The translations under genes and the position numbers were made by a program. From contig NZ_OCTP01000010.1 in the NCBI RefSeq assembly GCF_900232825.1, forward strand, positions 310,001 to 374,000: 64,000 nt of DNA. The letters are read 5' to 3'. Below are positions 34,175 to 43,820 of the stretch, piece by piece (the first letter of the stretch is position 1; every line of letters starts with the position of its first letter). The notes under the pieces are model-generated. The model was not told where the DNA came from. It saw only the letters and a list, made by a program, of their open reading frames with translations, and ran no database searches. This stretch comes from Anaerococcus sp. Marseille-P3625. Lineage in GTDB: Bacteria > Bacillota > Clostridia > Tissierellales > Peptoniphilaceae.

Positions 34175-34548
34175 TGATTAGAAAAATACAAAGAGATTGG
34201 ATATTTAAGCTCATATACGAAGATAGCATAAATAAAATTGAAAATTTAGATAAAGTTTTAGAAAATCATGATTTATCAGAAGAAACTTTTATAAGAGATT
34301 CTATAAATTCATACAACAAAAACTATGAAAAAATTGAAGAAATTGTTAAAAATTCTCTGAAAAAAAGATACAATAGACTTTCAAAAGTCGAAAAATCAAT
34401 TTTATTCCTATCAATAAATGAGATATATTTTATGGATATTCCTCATCAAGTATCCATAAACGAGGCTGTTGAACTAGCAAAAACTTATTGTAACGACCAG
34501 GATTATCAAATAATTAATTCAATCTTAGGGAAAATTGTAAGATCATAA
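34174..34548 (+). CDS. nusB: Transcription antitermination protein NusB
   Basis: NusB with S10 binds boxA RNA for rRNA antitermination. The 124-residue protein is shorter and more diverged than average but keeps the all-helical pattern and the C-terminal VSINEAVELAKTYC and the INSILGKI end. It overlaps its neighbours by one base at each side, in the standard nusB-xseA-xseB order. Confidence 0.88.
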   Translation: MIRKIQRDWIFKLIYEDSINKIENLDKVLENHDLSEETFIRDSINSYNKNYEKIEEIVKNSLKKRYNRLSKVEKSILFLSINEIYFMDIPHQVSINEAVELAKTYCNDQDYQIINSILGKIVRS

Positions 34549-35735
34549 TGTTAAAGGCTTTAAGTGTTAAACAATTCAATGAATATATAAAAACAACAAT
34601 CAAGCATGATCCAATTTTATCTAGAGTTTATATAAAGGGCAGTGTTTATAATATCAGAAATAATGGCAATCATTTATATTTTTCATTAAAAGAAGATGAA
34701 GATATAATTGATTGCGTCATTTATTATTATGAAACTAGTGATATTAGACTTGACTTTAATGTTGGCATGGATGTAGTTGTTAAAGGTAATCTTCTGTTAA
34801 ATAATTATTCCTCAAGAGTAACCATTGCTGTAAATTCTATAGACAAAGATGGTATCTCAGATCAATATCTACAATTTTTAAAAATGAAAGAGGAATTTAA
34901 AAATAAGGGATATTTTGACGAAAATAATAAAAAAGAGATTAAAGAATTTCCAAATAAAATTGGCTTAATTACATCGATTGATGGAGCTGCTATTGTTGAT
35001 TTTATATCTGTTATTAATCAAAAACCTAGCGATATAAAGATAAAACTTATACCTGTAAAAGTTCAAGGTCAAAAAGCTATTAGTAAAATTTGTAAATCTA
35101 TAGAATATTTAGATCAATTATCTTTAGATGCAATAGTAATAACTAGGGGCGGTGGCTCTGATATTGATTTGTCTGTTTTCAACAGTAGAGAAATTATTGA
35201 AGCTGCTTTTAAGGCGAAAACTCCGATCATCTCAGCTATAGGTCATAAAATCGATACCACTCTTATTGATTTAGTAGCAGATAAGTCAATGCAAACTCCT
35301 ACGGAAGCTGGTTCTTTTGTAAGCAGGAATTATTTAGATATTGAAGTTGAATATAAAAAATATTTAAGGCAAATGCAAGCAACTGTTCAAAGAATCATAA
35401 ATTTATATGATGTCAAGTTAAATAGCTTAAATAAAGATTTATCTTATAAAAATCCTTATAGAAAAATTTTGGAATTAAAAGATAATATTAAGGTCTTAAA
35501 ATTACATTTTGATAGAGAAATACAAGATAGATTTAAAGATGAAAAATTAAAAGTTAAGCTAATCGAGGCTAGGCTAGAAGCCAGTAGAAATTTGATCGAA
35601 CTTAGAAAAAAACAAATAAGTATAAAAAATGAAAATGGCGAAGAAATTTATTCGAAATTCTCTGTAAAAAATAGAGAAATAATTGAAATTATTTTCTCAG
35701 ATGGAAGAATAAAGGCGGTTATTGATAATGGATAA
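34548..35735 (+). CDS. xseA: Exodeoxyribonuclease VII large subunit
   Basis: XseA with XseB degrades single-stranded DNA. The 395-residue protein has an N-terminal OB fold (VKGSVYNIRNNGNHLYFSLKEDEDIIDCVIYYY) and the catalytic domain with KIGLITSIDGAAIVDFI, VITRGGGSDIDLSVFNSREI and PIISAIGHKIDTTLIDLVAD. A coiled-coil C-terminal region and a short beta end follow. It overlaps xseB by 8 bases. Confidence 0.95.
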   Translation: MLKALSVKQFNEYIKTTIKHDPILSRVYIKGSVYNIRNNGNHLYFSLKEDEDIIDCVIYYYETSDIRLDFNVGMDVVVKGNLLLNNYSSRVTIAVNSIDKDGISDQYLQFLKMKEEFKNKGYFDENNKKEIKEFPNKIGLITSIDGAAIVDFISVINQKPSDIKIKLIPVKVQGQKAISKICKSIEYLDQLSLDAIVITRGGGSDIDLSVFNSREIIEAAFKAKTPIISAIGHKIDTTLIDLVADKSMQTPTEAGSFVSRNYLDIEVEYKKYLRQMQATVQRIINLYDVKLNSLNKDLSYKNPYRKILELKDNIKVLKLHFDREIQDRFKDEKLKVKLIEARLEASRNLIELRKKQISIKNENGEEIYSKFSVKNREIIEIIFSDGRIKAVIDNG

Positions 35736-35913
35736 ATCATTTGATGATAAATATAAGCAGATGCAAGACTTGCTGGCAAAACTTGAAAATAACGAAGATA
35801 ATTTAGAAGAAAGTATAAAAATTTACCAGAAAGCCCAAGATTTATACAAAGAATTGAGTGAGCAACTAGACGATTATAAGGCAAAAATTGAAGTGATAGA
35901 TATAGATGAATAA
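35728..35913 (+). CDS. xseB: Exodeoxyribonuclease VII small subunit
   Basis: The 61-residue helical partner of XseA, with the usual helix-turn-helix: FDDKYKQMQDLLAKLE, NEDNLEESIKIYQKA, LYKELSEQLDDYKAKI. The ATG at 35728 is preferred to a TTG at 35722 because AAAGGCGG lies 9 bases upstream of the ATG. It overlaps xseA and the next gene. Confidence 0.92.
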   Translation: MDKSFDDKYKQMQDLLAKLENNEDNLEESIKIYQKAQDLYKELSEQLDDYKAKIEVIDIDE

Positions 35914-36733
35914 TATTGAATTTGAACAAAGAATTAATGAAAACAAATCAATAATCGATAATAAAATAAACACTTATTTTAATGGAAATTATAATCTTGA
36001 AACTCCCATGGATTATGCCTTGGAGGGCGGAAAAAGAATAAGAGCATCTATATTTTTAGAAACTCTTAAAATGCTTGGGAAAAAAATAGAAGATACTGAT
36101 ATTTTATTTGCTTTAGCTCTTGAAATGGTTCATGCCTATTCTTTGGTTCACGATGATTTGCCATGTATGGATAATGATGATCTTCGTAGAGGAAAAGCTA
36201 CAGTACATAAAAAATTTGGCGAGGACATTGCAGTATTAACAGGGGATGCTCTATTAAATGAAGCAGCTTCTTTGCTTTTTGAAATTTCTCTAGAAAATAA
36301 GTCATATATAAAAGCATCAAAATATCTTTTAGATCATGCAGGATACAAAGCAATGTTAGATGGCCAAGTTTTGGATCTTAAAAAAGATATAAAAATTACA
36401 AAAGATTATATATTTAAAGTTTATGATAAAAAAACAGCCGATTTATTTAGGGCAAGCTTGGTTAGTCCTGGCCTTATAATGGATTTAACAGAAGATAAAT
36501 TAATAAAATTAGAAAACTATGCCAAAGCTATTGGTCTAGGATATCAGATCAAAGATGATTTGCTAGAAGAAAATTATAAAGATGAACTAAATATTTTAAA
36601 TATATTAGATAAAAAAGATGCTATAAATTTATTAGAAGAAGAAAATAAAATGGCAAGATTAAGTATCGTTGATTTTGATGATAACGATTTTTTGCTTAAG
36701 CTAATAGACTATTTAACTAAAAGAGATATGTAA
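35906..36733 (+). CDS. ispA: Polyprenyl synthetase (FPP/GGPP synthase)
   Basis: Makes farnesyl or geranylgeranyl diphosphate from IPP and DMAPP. The 275-residue protein has GGKRIRASIF, the first Asp-rich motif DDLPCMDNDD with RRGKATVHKKFGE, and GDALLNEAA. The second Asp-rich motif reads DDLLE instead of the usual DDILD, and the GK-GKD-K-TYP segment that normally follows is missing, making the C terminus short. Activity is still likely. It follows xseB as usual, but dxs, tlyA and nadK, often next in this cluster, are absent. Confidence 0.9.
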   Translation: MNNIEFEQRINENKSIIDNKINTYFNGNYNLETPMDYALEGGKRIRASIFLETLKMLGKKIEDTDILFALALEMVHAYSLVHDDLPCMDNDDLRRGKATVHKKFGEDIAVLTGDALLNEAASLLFEISLENKSYIKASKYLLDHAGYKAMLDGQVLDLKKDIKITKDYIFKVYDKKTADLFRASLVSPGLIMDLTEDKLIKLENYAKAIGLGYQIKDDLLEENYKDELNILNILDKKDAINLLEEENKMARLSIVDFDDNDFLLKLIDYLTKRDM

Positions 36734-36742
36734 GGATTGAAG

Positions 36743-37195
36743 ATGAAAAAATACACAAGACAAAGATTAATTCTTGATATCATACAAAACAATGAAGTAA
36801 AAACTCAAAGTCAATTATCTAAAATGCTAAAAAGCCATGGAGTAGATGCAACTCAGGCTACAATATCAAGAGATATCAAAGAACTTAGAATATCAAAAGT
36901 ACAAACAGATGATTATGAGTATAAATACACAGTAGTTGACACGGTTTATGATACATTAAATGAAAGAATGGAAAAAATTTTCAAAGAGTCAGTTTTATCA
37001 GTAGAAAAGTCAGCTCAACTTTGTGTAATTAAAACAATATCTTATTGTGCAACTGTATGCGGACAATTTATAACAAATGCAAAGTTGGAAAATGTTGGTG
37101 GAATGGTAACTGGTATAGATACTATTTTTATAAGTCCAAAAGATTATTCCAATTTAGATCAACTAATAGAACAAATTAGAGATATGGTTAAATAA
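36743..37195 (+). CDS. argR: Arginine repressor ArgR/AhrC
   Basis: A 150-residue ArgR-family regulator: N-terminal winged HTH (RQRLILDIIQNNEVKTQSQ, ATISRDIKELRISKV) and C-terminal arginine-binding, hexamerising domain. The ATG at 36743 has AAGGA 6 bases upstream; a TTG 6 bases earlier is less likely. ArgR precedes recN in many Firmicutes regardless of arginine metabolism. In the C-terminal domain the GTIAGDDT loop typical of arginine binders reads GMVTGIDT, so ligand binding keeps the key Asp but is altered around it. It abuts recN by one base. Confidence 0.92.
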   Translation: MKKYTRQRLILDIIQNNEVKTQSQLSKMLKSHGVDATQATISRDIKELRISKVQTDDYEYKYTVVDTVYDTLNERMEKIFKESVLSVEKSAQLCVIKTISYCATVCGQFITNAKLENVGGMVTGIDTIFISPKDYSNLDQLIEQIRDMVK

Positions 37196-38895
37196 TGTTA
37201 GCAGAACTTTTTATAGATAATTTTATAATTATAAAAAGAAATCATATAATTTTTGAAGATGGCTTTAATGTACTCACAGGAGAAACTGGTTCAGGAAAAT
37301 CTCTAATACTTGAAGCCATTAATTTGTTATTGGGCAAAAAAGCTAGTAAAGATGTAGTCGGTAAATTTTCAGATAAAGCAACCATAGAAGGCATCTTTAT
37401 TTTAGATGAAAAAAACAAAAAAATTTTAGAAGATAATACAATAATATTTGATGAAGATGACAATAAACTAATAGTAAATAGAACCATAGGAAAAAAATCA
37501 TCTACGCTTAGGATTAATGGAAGAATTGTAAATTTAGCTAGCTTAAGAGAAATAGCTCCAATTTTAGTAGATATTTATAAGCAAGGCGATTCGAATGCTT
37601 TTATGAACAAGGCAAATTATATTTACCTTATAGATAGTTATTCAAACGATAAAGAAACAATAAATTTGAAAAAAACCATTAAATCATTAGTTAGTAAAAG
37701 AAATGAATTTCTAGAAAAATTTGATCATTTAAACTTAAGTGATGAAGAAATTAGCAGGGAACGCGACTTAATAGAATATCAAATTTCAGAAATTGACCAA
37801 GTGGATTTATCAAATATTAACGAAGAAGAAATAGATGAAGAATACAGGAAATTAACAAGCATAAATGAAATTAGAGAAGCTATAGAAAATTCGAAAAGTA
37901 TTTTAGATTCATCTGAATATGATACTATCTCTGCAACAGAAATGATAAATAAATCTATGACAGAATTATCAGCAATTACAGATCTTGATGATAAACTAAG
38001 TGTTTTTTACGATAGATTATCTTCCTTAAATGATGAAATAGGCGATATATATTCTGAAATGGATTTATACGAAGAAAATCTCATAGGCGATTCCTATAGG
38101 CAACAAGAGCTTGAAGATTTAATGGAAATAATTTTTAAGCTAAAGAGAAAATACGGTCGCAGCATAGAAGATATATTAGACTTCTACGATAATATTTCTA
38201 AAAGATTAGAAGAACTAAATGAAATTGACGATTTAAAAAATAATCTTGACAAAATCATAAGTGAGATTGATAGCAAATTAGAAAAAAATGCCCTTATACT
38301 GCATGAAATTAGAAACAATAAAAGTAAAATCATTGAAGAGAAGATAAATAAATCCATTAGAGAGTTAAATATAAAAAATGGATTATTTAAAATAAAAATT
38401 TCGCAAAAAAATAGAATCGATATAAATGGCTTAGATGACGTTGATTTTCTTATAAGAACAAATAAGGGAGAAGATTTAAAATCTTTGCAAAATACAGCAT
38501 CAGGTGGCGAAATTTCAAGAATCATGTTGGCTTTTAAAGAAATTTTTGCCGATTTTGATGATGTCGATACCATGATATTTGATGAAATCGACACGGGAAT
38601 TTCTGGAAGAACAGCCCAAATAGTAGGAGAAAAAATACTTGATTTATCAAAAAATAGACAAGTGATTTCAATAAGTCACCTACCACAAATAGCTGCACTT
38701 GCTAATAATCACTTATTGATAAGCAAAAAAGACGAGGAAAATTTTACTATTTCTAGCACAAAAAAAATTGAAAATAAGGATAGAGTAGAAGAAATTGCAA
38801 GGTTGATAGGTGGAGTTAATATAACGAAAACAACTATTGATTCCGCAAGCGAAATTTTAACTATGGCACAGGAGTTAACAAATGAGCGAAGATAA
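37195..38895 (+). CDS. recN: DNA repair protein RecN
   Basis: RecN is an SMC-like ATPase in double-strand-break repair. The 566-residue protein has the N-terminal Walker A TGETGSGKSLILEAI, a long coiled-coil middle with a short hinge-like region, the signature ASGGEISRIMLAFK, Walker B TMIFDEIDTGISG and the H-loop ISHLPQIAALA. The length is typical. It overlaps argR and the NUDIX gene. Confidence 0.96.
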   Translation: MLAELFIDNFIIIKRNHIIFEDGFNVLTGETGSGKSLILEAINLLLGKKASKDVVGKFSDKATIEGIFILDEKNKKILEDNTIIFDEDDNKLIVNRTIGKKSSTLRINGRIVNLASLREIAPILVDIYKQGDSNAFMNKANYIYLIDSYSNDKETINLKKTIKSLVSKRNEFLEKFDHLNLSDEEISRERDLIEYQISEIDQVDLSNINEEEIDEEYRKLTSINEIREAIENSKSILDSSEYDTISATEMINKSMTELSAITDLDDKLSVFYDRLSSLNDEIGDIYSEMDLYEENLIGDSYRQQELEDLMEIIFKLKRKYGRSIEDILDFYDNISKRLEELNEIDDLKNNLDKIISEIDSKLEKNALILHEIRNNKSKIIEEKINKSIRELNIKNGLFKIKISQKNRIDINGLDDVDFLIRTNKGEDLKSLQNTASGGEISRIMLAFKEIFADFDDVDTMIFDEIDTGISGRTAQIVGEKILDLSKNRQVISISHLPQIAALANNHLLISKKDEENFTISSTKKIENKDRVEEIARLIGGVNITKTTIDSASEILTMAQELTNERR

Positions 38896-39442
38896 ATTTT
38901 ATGAGCAATCTATTAAATCTGAAACAATTTATGATGGAAAAATTTTAAAACTTAGAGTTGATACCGTTGAATTGTTTAATAAAAAATATTCCAAAAGAGA
39001 AATTGTTGACCATCAAAAAGGTGTAGGTATTATTGCCTTTGATGGAGATGATAAATTGTGGCTAGTTAGTCAATATAGGATAGCTATTGATAAGGTAACT
39101 CTTGAAATTCCAGCAGGTCTAGTGGAAAGTAATGAAGTTCCTATTGAAGCTGCAAAAAGAGAACTTCAAGAAGAAATAGGATATTATCCGGAAAAAATTG
39201 ACTTCTTATTTAATATGTACTCATCACCTGGTTTTACCAATGATAAATTATCATTTTTTAAAGCAAGTGAACTAAGAGAATCAAAACTAGCAGAAGATGA
39301 AGACGAAAATCTCATTGCAAAATCATATAATATAGCAGATTTATGGGATATGGTATTAAATGGCGAAATTACAGATGCAAAAACTATAATTGCCATTCAA
39401 TATGCAAATAATTTGAAATTAAAAAATGAATTTAAAGATTGA
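38882..39442 (+). CDS. nudF: NUDIX hydrolase, ADP-ribose pyrophosphatase type
   Basis: A 186-residue NUDIX enzyme of the ADP-ribose pyrophosphatase subfamily, hydrolysing ADP-ribose to AMP and ribose-5-phosphate. The Nudix box starts at GLVESNEVPIEAAKRELQEE (GX5EX7REUXEEXGU) and is followed by YSSPGFTNDKL, which favours ADP-ribose. It overlaps recN by 14 bases and scpA by 17 bases. Confidence 0.9.
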   Translation: MSEDKFYEQSIKSETIYDGKILKLRVDTVELFNKKYSKREIVDHQKGVGIIAFDGDDKLWLVSQYRIAIDKVTLEIPAGLVESNEVPIEAAKRELQEEIGYYPEKIDFLFNMYSSPGFTNDKLSFFKASELRESKLAEDEDENLIAKSYNIADLWDMVLNGEITDAKTIIAIQYANNLKLKNEFKD

Positions 39443-40121
39443 ATTAGAGGGCTTTACTGGCCCTTTTGATTTGCTGGTAAATCTTATCGAAAAAAATAAA
39501 ATAGATATATATGATATCAATTTAGAAGAAATTACTAATGATTATCTAAAAGAAATTGAGAATTTAGATCCTCAAATAGATGATTTAAGTGAGTTTATTT
39601 ATGTAGCAGCTATTTTACTAAATATTAAATCAAGAAAATTATTGCCAAAAGAAGAAGACGGAGAAAATCTTGAGGAAGAATTCATAAGCTATCTTATCGA
39701 ATATAAGAAGATAAAATCTGTTCAAGAAGACTTAAAAATCTTAGAAAATGAGGCAAACAAAATCTATTCAAAATATCAAGAAGATCTTAGTCAATTTTTG
39801 GATAATGAAGAGATAATAACAAGTGATGTTAAAATTTTAGCAAATCAATATGAAAAGCTATTAAAAAACTTTTCAAAGACTCCTGAAAGTAATGACTTAT
39901 TATCAATTATTAAATTGCCTGATGTAAATGATTATGTGATAAATTACAGGAAGGCCTTAGAAATTAGAAATGATTTAAGATTAGATTTAATTATTAATGA
40001 TATTCACAATAAAAGTGAATGTATAGCTAGTTTTTTGGCTTTATTAGAGCTTTTCAAATTGGACGAAATATATTTGATGCAGGATAAGGGAAACAAATTT
40101 TATATAAAAAAAAGATTGTAG
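39426..40121 (+). CDS. scpA: Segregation and condensation protein A
   Basis: ScpA is the kleisin of the SMC-ScpAB condensin. The 231-residue protein begins with IELEGFTGPFDLLVNLIEKNKIDIYDI, the SMC-neck-binding segment. It has FIYVAAILLNIKSRKLLP and a C-terminal winged helix with ASFLALLELFKLDEI. It is followed 6 bases later by scpB. Confidence 0.95.
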   Translation: MNLKIELEGFTGPFDLLVNLIEKNKIDIYDINLEEITNDYLKEIENLDPQIDDLSEFIYVAAILLNIKSRKLLPKEEDGENLEEEFISYLIEYKKIKSVQEDLKILENEANKIYSKYQEDLSQFLDNEEIITSDVKILANQYEKLLKNFSKTPESNDLLSIIKLPDVNDYVINYRKALEIRNDLRLDLIINDIHNKSECIASFLALLELFKLDEIYLMQDKGNKFYIKKRL

Positions 40122-40127
40122 GAAATA

Positions 40128-40661
40128 ATGGAAAAAGAGTATTTAAAAGGACTTATAGAAGAAATCTTATATGTGCGGGGCGAACCTTTAGAAATTAGCG
40201 ATCTATGTCAAATAATCTCTGAAGCAAGCAAAAAAGAAATAATAGAAGCCCTAAATGATATAAGCATACAAAGAGAAAAAAGTGCAAGTGGCTTGCTTTT
40301 AAAAAAATTTGGCAATACTTACCAACTAGTAAGCAGAAATAAGCACCACAAATATTTTGAGAAATTTGTAGAAAACACTCCAAAAAAATTAAGCTCTTCA
40401 GCTCTTGAAACTCTTTCCATAATTGCTTACAAACAACCGATTACTAGGGTCGAAATTGATAAAATCAGAGGTGTAAACTCGCAAAGGTCTATCGATAATT
40501 TGATAGAAAAAGGACTGGTTTTGGAAAATGGTAGGCTTGATAAAATTGGAAGACCAATAATTTATATAACAAGCGACTTGTTTTTAAAATATTTTGATTT
40601 AGAAGATTTATCACAATTACCAAAAATAGAAAATCAAGAAGAAATAAACAATGAGAATTAA
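40128..40661 (+). CDS. scpB: Segregation and condensation protein B
   Basis: ScpB dimers bind ScpA. The 177-residue protein has two winged-helix domains: EILYVRGEPLEISDLCQI in the first, and SSSALETLSIIAYKQPITRVEIDKIRGV with SIDNLIEKGLV in the second. The length is typical. It overlaps the pseudouridine synthase gene by 11 bases. Confidence 0.95.
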   Translation: MEKEYLKGLIEEILYVRGEPLEISDLCQIISEASKKEIIEALNDISIQREKSASGLLLKKFGNTYQLVSRNKHHKYFEKFVENTPKKLSSSALETLSIIAYKQPITRVEIDKIRGVNSQRSIDNLIEKGLVLENGRLDKIGRPIIYITSDLFLKYFDLEDLSQLPKIENQEEINNEN

Positions 40662-41352
40662 TAAATACATAGCAAAATCTGGATTTTGTTCAAGAAGAAA
40701 AGCAGATGAACTTATAAGTTCAGGCAAGGTCGTAGTAAATGGAAAGATTTTGGAAGATTTTTCTTACGACACAAAAGATGACGATATTATTACCGTTGAC
40801 GACCAAATTTTGCAAATAGAAAAACATTTTTATTACAAATTAAACAAACCTATAGGCTTTATTACCAGCAATTTTGATCCTTATAACAAAAAAGATCTAA
40901 ACGATCTGATTTTTATGGATCAAAGATTTTTTGCAGCGGGAAGACTTGATAAAGATAGCCACGGACTTTTGATAATTACTAATGATGGGGATTTTGCCAA
41001 TGCATTAACTCACCCAAGTCATGAGATAAGCAAAGAATATATAGTAAAAGTAGATAGGGTTTTATCAAAAAAAGATGAAGAAAAATTTAAAAAGGGTCTA
41101 GATATAGGAAATGGTGAAATAACAAGCAATTCTTATCTTAAATTAATTGGAACAGATACCTACCGAGTTATGATAAAACAAGGTTATAATAGGCAAATAC
41201 GAAGAATGTTTCAAACTTTAGGGTCAAATGTAATTGACCTATGTAGGATAAGAATTGGTGCAATTAATCTAGATGGACTTAAACTTTCTTCTTACAAAGC
41301 TTTTGATAAAAAAGAAATGGAATTTGTAAAACTTATTAAAAATAATATATGA
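40651..41352 (+). CDS. rluB: rRNA pseudouridine synthase, RsuA/RluB family
   Basis: A 233-residue enzyme with an N-terminal S4 RNA-binding domain (RINKYIAKSGFCSRRKADELI) and a pseudouridine synthase domain with the catalytic Asp in GRLDKDSHGLLIITNDGDF and the RQIRRMF motif. Placement after scpAB is that of RluB, which modifies the 23S peptidyl-transferase region, but RsuA-like specificity cannot be excluded. It overlaps the next gene by 4 bases. Confidence 0.88.
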   Translation: MRINKYIAKSGFCSRRKADELISSGKVVVNGKILEDFSYDTKDDDIITVDDQILQIEKHFYYKLNKPIGFITSNFDPYNKKDLNDLIFMDQRFFAAGRLDKDSHGLLIITNDGDFANALTHPSHEISKEYIVKVDRVLSKKDEEKFKKGLDIGNGEITSNSYLKLIGTDTYRVMIKQGYNRQIRRMFQTLGSNVIDLCRIRIGAINLDGLKLSSYKAFDKKEMEFVKLIKNNI

Positions 41353-42563
41353 AAAAAATTGGAATCATTGGTGCAGGAGCAAGTGGACTTTATTGCGCTA
41401 TTAATTTAAAAAATGAAAATACAGATGTCACTATTTTGGAAAAAAACGATGAAATTGGGAAAAAAATTCTTATTACTGGAAATGGGAGATGTAATCTTAC
41501 AAATACAAAAACTTACAAGGAATTTTTAGATAATATAGTTTCAAATAAAAAATTCCTTTATTCTTCTTTTGCAAAACATGATAACTTTGCTACAATTGAC
41601 TTTTTTACAAAAAATGGTTTGGATTTAATTACAGAGGATGACGATAGAGTCTTCCCAAAATCAGAAAAAGCTAAAGATGTTATCAAATTTTTTGAAGATA
41701 GAATTAAAGAAAAATCTGTCAAACTTATTAAAAACCAAGAAGTTATAGATTTAATTAAAGATAAAAATTTTATTGTAAAAACTAAAAATAAAAGCTATGA
41801 ATTTGATATAGTTATCATAGCCACAGGAGGACTTTCATATCCTAATACTGGTTCAACAGGAGATGGTTTTAAATTTGCTAGAAAATTTAATCATAATGTC
41901 ACAAAAACATTTCCTTGCTTAGTTCCGATATTTTTTAAAGATAAGGATCTTTGCAATTTAAAGGCTATAACTTTGGAAAATGTGACGCTTACAATTAAAA
42001 CAGATGAAGATATTTTTTCGAAAAAAGGCTCAGTTTTATTAACAAGTAAGTTTATTTCTGGACCAATAGTTTTAAATCTATCATCTTTAGCTATTTCTAG
42101 TAAAATAAATTCTATAAAGCTTGATTTATCTGAAGATGATTATAAAACACTGGATAAAAAATTTATAAAAGTTCTAAATGAAAATCCTAAAAAAGATATA
42201 ATAAATATCTTAAAAAATTTTCTTATAGCTTCACTTGCAGAGATAATTTTAAAAAGATTAAATATCAAAGAAGATCTTAAAGCCTATGAAATAAACAAAG
42301 ACCAAAGATTGGAAATTATAAATATTATCAAAAATTTCACTTTGGAATTTGATAGATTTGGTGGCTTTAACACAGCCATAATTACAAAAGGTGGCGTTGA
42401 TATTAATCAAATAGATCCCAAAACTATGCAATCTAAACTTGTTAAAGGACTTTATTTTATAGGAGAAGTTTTAGATATAGATGGATTAACTGGTGGTTAT
42501 AATTTACAATTGACATTTACAACAGCCTATCAAGCTCAAAGTTCCATAAAGGAGGACTTATGA
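41349..42563 (+). CDS. HI0933/YhiN-type FAD-dependent oxidoreductase
   Basis: A 404-residue flavoprotein of the HI0933/YhiN family. It has the FAD-binding GXGXXG in IGIIGAGASGLYCAI, the family-specific GNGRCNLTN, IIATGGLSYPNTGSTGDGF, and the C-terminal TKGGVDINQI and GEVLDIDGLTGGYNLQ that close the FAD site. The reaction is unknown for the family. It overlaps cmk by 4 bases. Confidence 0.9.
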   Translation: MKKIGIIGAGASGLYCAINLKNENTDVTILEKNDEIGKKILITGNGRCNLTNTKTYKEFLDNIVSNKKFLYSSFAKHDNFATIDFFTKNGLDLITEDDDRVFPKSEKAKDVIKFFEDRIKEKSVKLIKNQEVIDLIKDKNFIVKTKNKSYEFDIVIIATGGLSYPNTGSTGDGFKFARKFNHNVTKTFPCLVPIFFKDKDLCNLKAITLENVTLTIKTDEDIFSKKGSVLLTSKFISGPIVLNLSSLAISSKINSIKLDLSEDDYKTLDKKFIKVLNENPKKDIINILKNFLIASLAEIILKRLNIKEDLKAYEINKDQRLEIINIIKNFTLEFDRFGGFNTAIITKGGVDINQIDPKTMQSKLVKGLYFIGEVLDIDGLTGGYNLQLTFTTAYQAQSSIKEDL

Positions 42564-43213
42564 CATATATTATTGCAATTGATGGACCTAGTGGTTCTGG
42601 CAAATCTACAATTTCTCAAAAACTTGCAGAAATTTTAAAAATAGAATATTTAAACACTGGTTCAATGTATAGGGCAGTCAGTAAATATTTTTTAGACAAT
42701 AATATTAAAGAAAATTCTACAGAAAATGAAATTTCAATAGCTCTGAATAAAATAAAAATAGATTTTATTAATAATGAAATTTACTTAAACGGAGAAAATA
42801 TAGAAAGTCTTATAAGGACTGATTTAGTTACCAAAAATACGTCCTGGGTTTCAGCAAATAAAATTATTAGAGAAAACTTAGTAGCTAAGCAAAGACAAAT
42901 AGCAAGCACAAAATCTTTTGTAGTTGATGGCAGAGATATTGGAACAGTTGTATTTCCTAATGCAAAGTACAAATTTTACCTAACTGCAAGCACTAAAGAA
43001 AGAGCCAAAAGAAGATTTTTACAAAAAGAATCTAATTTAAGTATTGAAGAAATCGAAGAAGCATTAATAAAAAGAGATTTATATGATTCTTCAAGAGCAA
43101 TTTCTCCACTAAAAAAAGCTGACGATGCCTTAGAAATTGACAATTCTAAACAAAGTATCGAACAAACTTTACAAACGATTATATCTTATATGGATAAAGA
43201 AGATGTTTTATAA
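42560..43213 (+). CDS. cmk: Cytidylate kinase
   Basis: Phosphorylates CMP and dCMP. The 217-residue protein has the P-loop IDGPSGSGKST, LNTGSMYRAV, VDGRDIGTVVFP and the LID helix with SRAISPLKKADDALEIDN. The order cmk-plsC-ispH-rpsA is conserved in clostridia. It overlaps plsC by 11 bases. Confidence 0.95.
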   Translation: MTYIIAIDGPSGSGKSTISQKLAEILKIEYLNTGSMYRAVSKYFLDNNIKENSTENEISIALNKIKIDFINNEIYLNGENIESLIRTDLVTKNTSWVSANKIIRENLVAKQRQIASTKSFVVDGRDIGTVVFPNAKYKFYLTASTKERAKRRFLQKESNLSIEEIEEALIKRDLYDSSRAISPLKKADDALEIDNSKQSIEQTLQTIISYMDKEDVL

Positions 43214-43820
43214 AATTTTACAAATAATATTACAAATAATTATAAAGCCCATTTTTAGGATTAGAATAAATGGTTATGAAAATTTGCCAAAAGAAAATGG
43301 CTATATACTCTGCTCTAATCATAAATCTAATTGGGACCCAGTTTTTTTAGCTATAGCTATTAAAGATCCTATTATTTTTATGGCAAAAAAACAAATATTC
43401 GATTGGCCAATTATTGGAAGTGCCGTAAAAAAATTGGGAGCTTTTCCTGTTCAAAGAGATGGCAGAGATATGGCAAGCCTTAAACACTCAATAAAATTGA
43501 TAAAAGAAAATAAAATTCTTGGAATAATGCCGGAAGGAACAAGAACAAAAAATATTGATAGAGAAAATATGAAAGAGGGTGTAATATACATTGCTCTAAA
43601 GGCAAAATGTAACATAATCCCCGTTGAAATAATTTCAACATTCAAACCCTTTAGAAAAACTTATATAAATATTAATAAAGCAATTGAAGTAGAAAAATAT
43701 CTGCCATTAAAATCAAAAGAAGCAATGGTAAAAATGACAGATGAATTATTTTATAAAATTTATCAAAGCCATAATGAAAAATTAGAAAGTAGTAAAGATG
43801 GAAATTATAATAGCAAATAA
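43203..43820 (+). CDS. plsC: 1-acyl-sn-glycerol-3-phosphate acyltransferase
   Basis: PlsC acylates lysophosphatidic acid at the membrane. The ATG at 43203 gives 205 residues. It is chosen because the product then begins with the usual hydrophobic helix (MFYKILQIILQII), although an in-frame ATG lies inside cmk at 43137. The catalytic box CSNHKSNWDPVFL has the HX4D motif as NHKSNWD; the substrate motif is PEGTR. It overlaps ispH by 23 bases. Confidence 0.9.
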   Translation: MFYKILQIILQIIIKPIFRIRINGYENLPKENGYILCSNHKSNWDPVFLAIAIKDPIIFMAKKQIFDWPIIGSAVKKLGAFPVQRDGRDMASLKHSIKLIKENKILGIMPEGTRTKNIDRENMKEGVIYIALKAKCNIIPVEIISTFKPFRKTYININKAIEVEKYLPLKSKEAMVKMTDELFYKIYQSHNEKLESSKDGNYNSK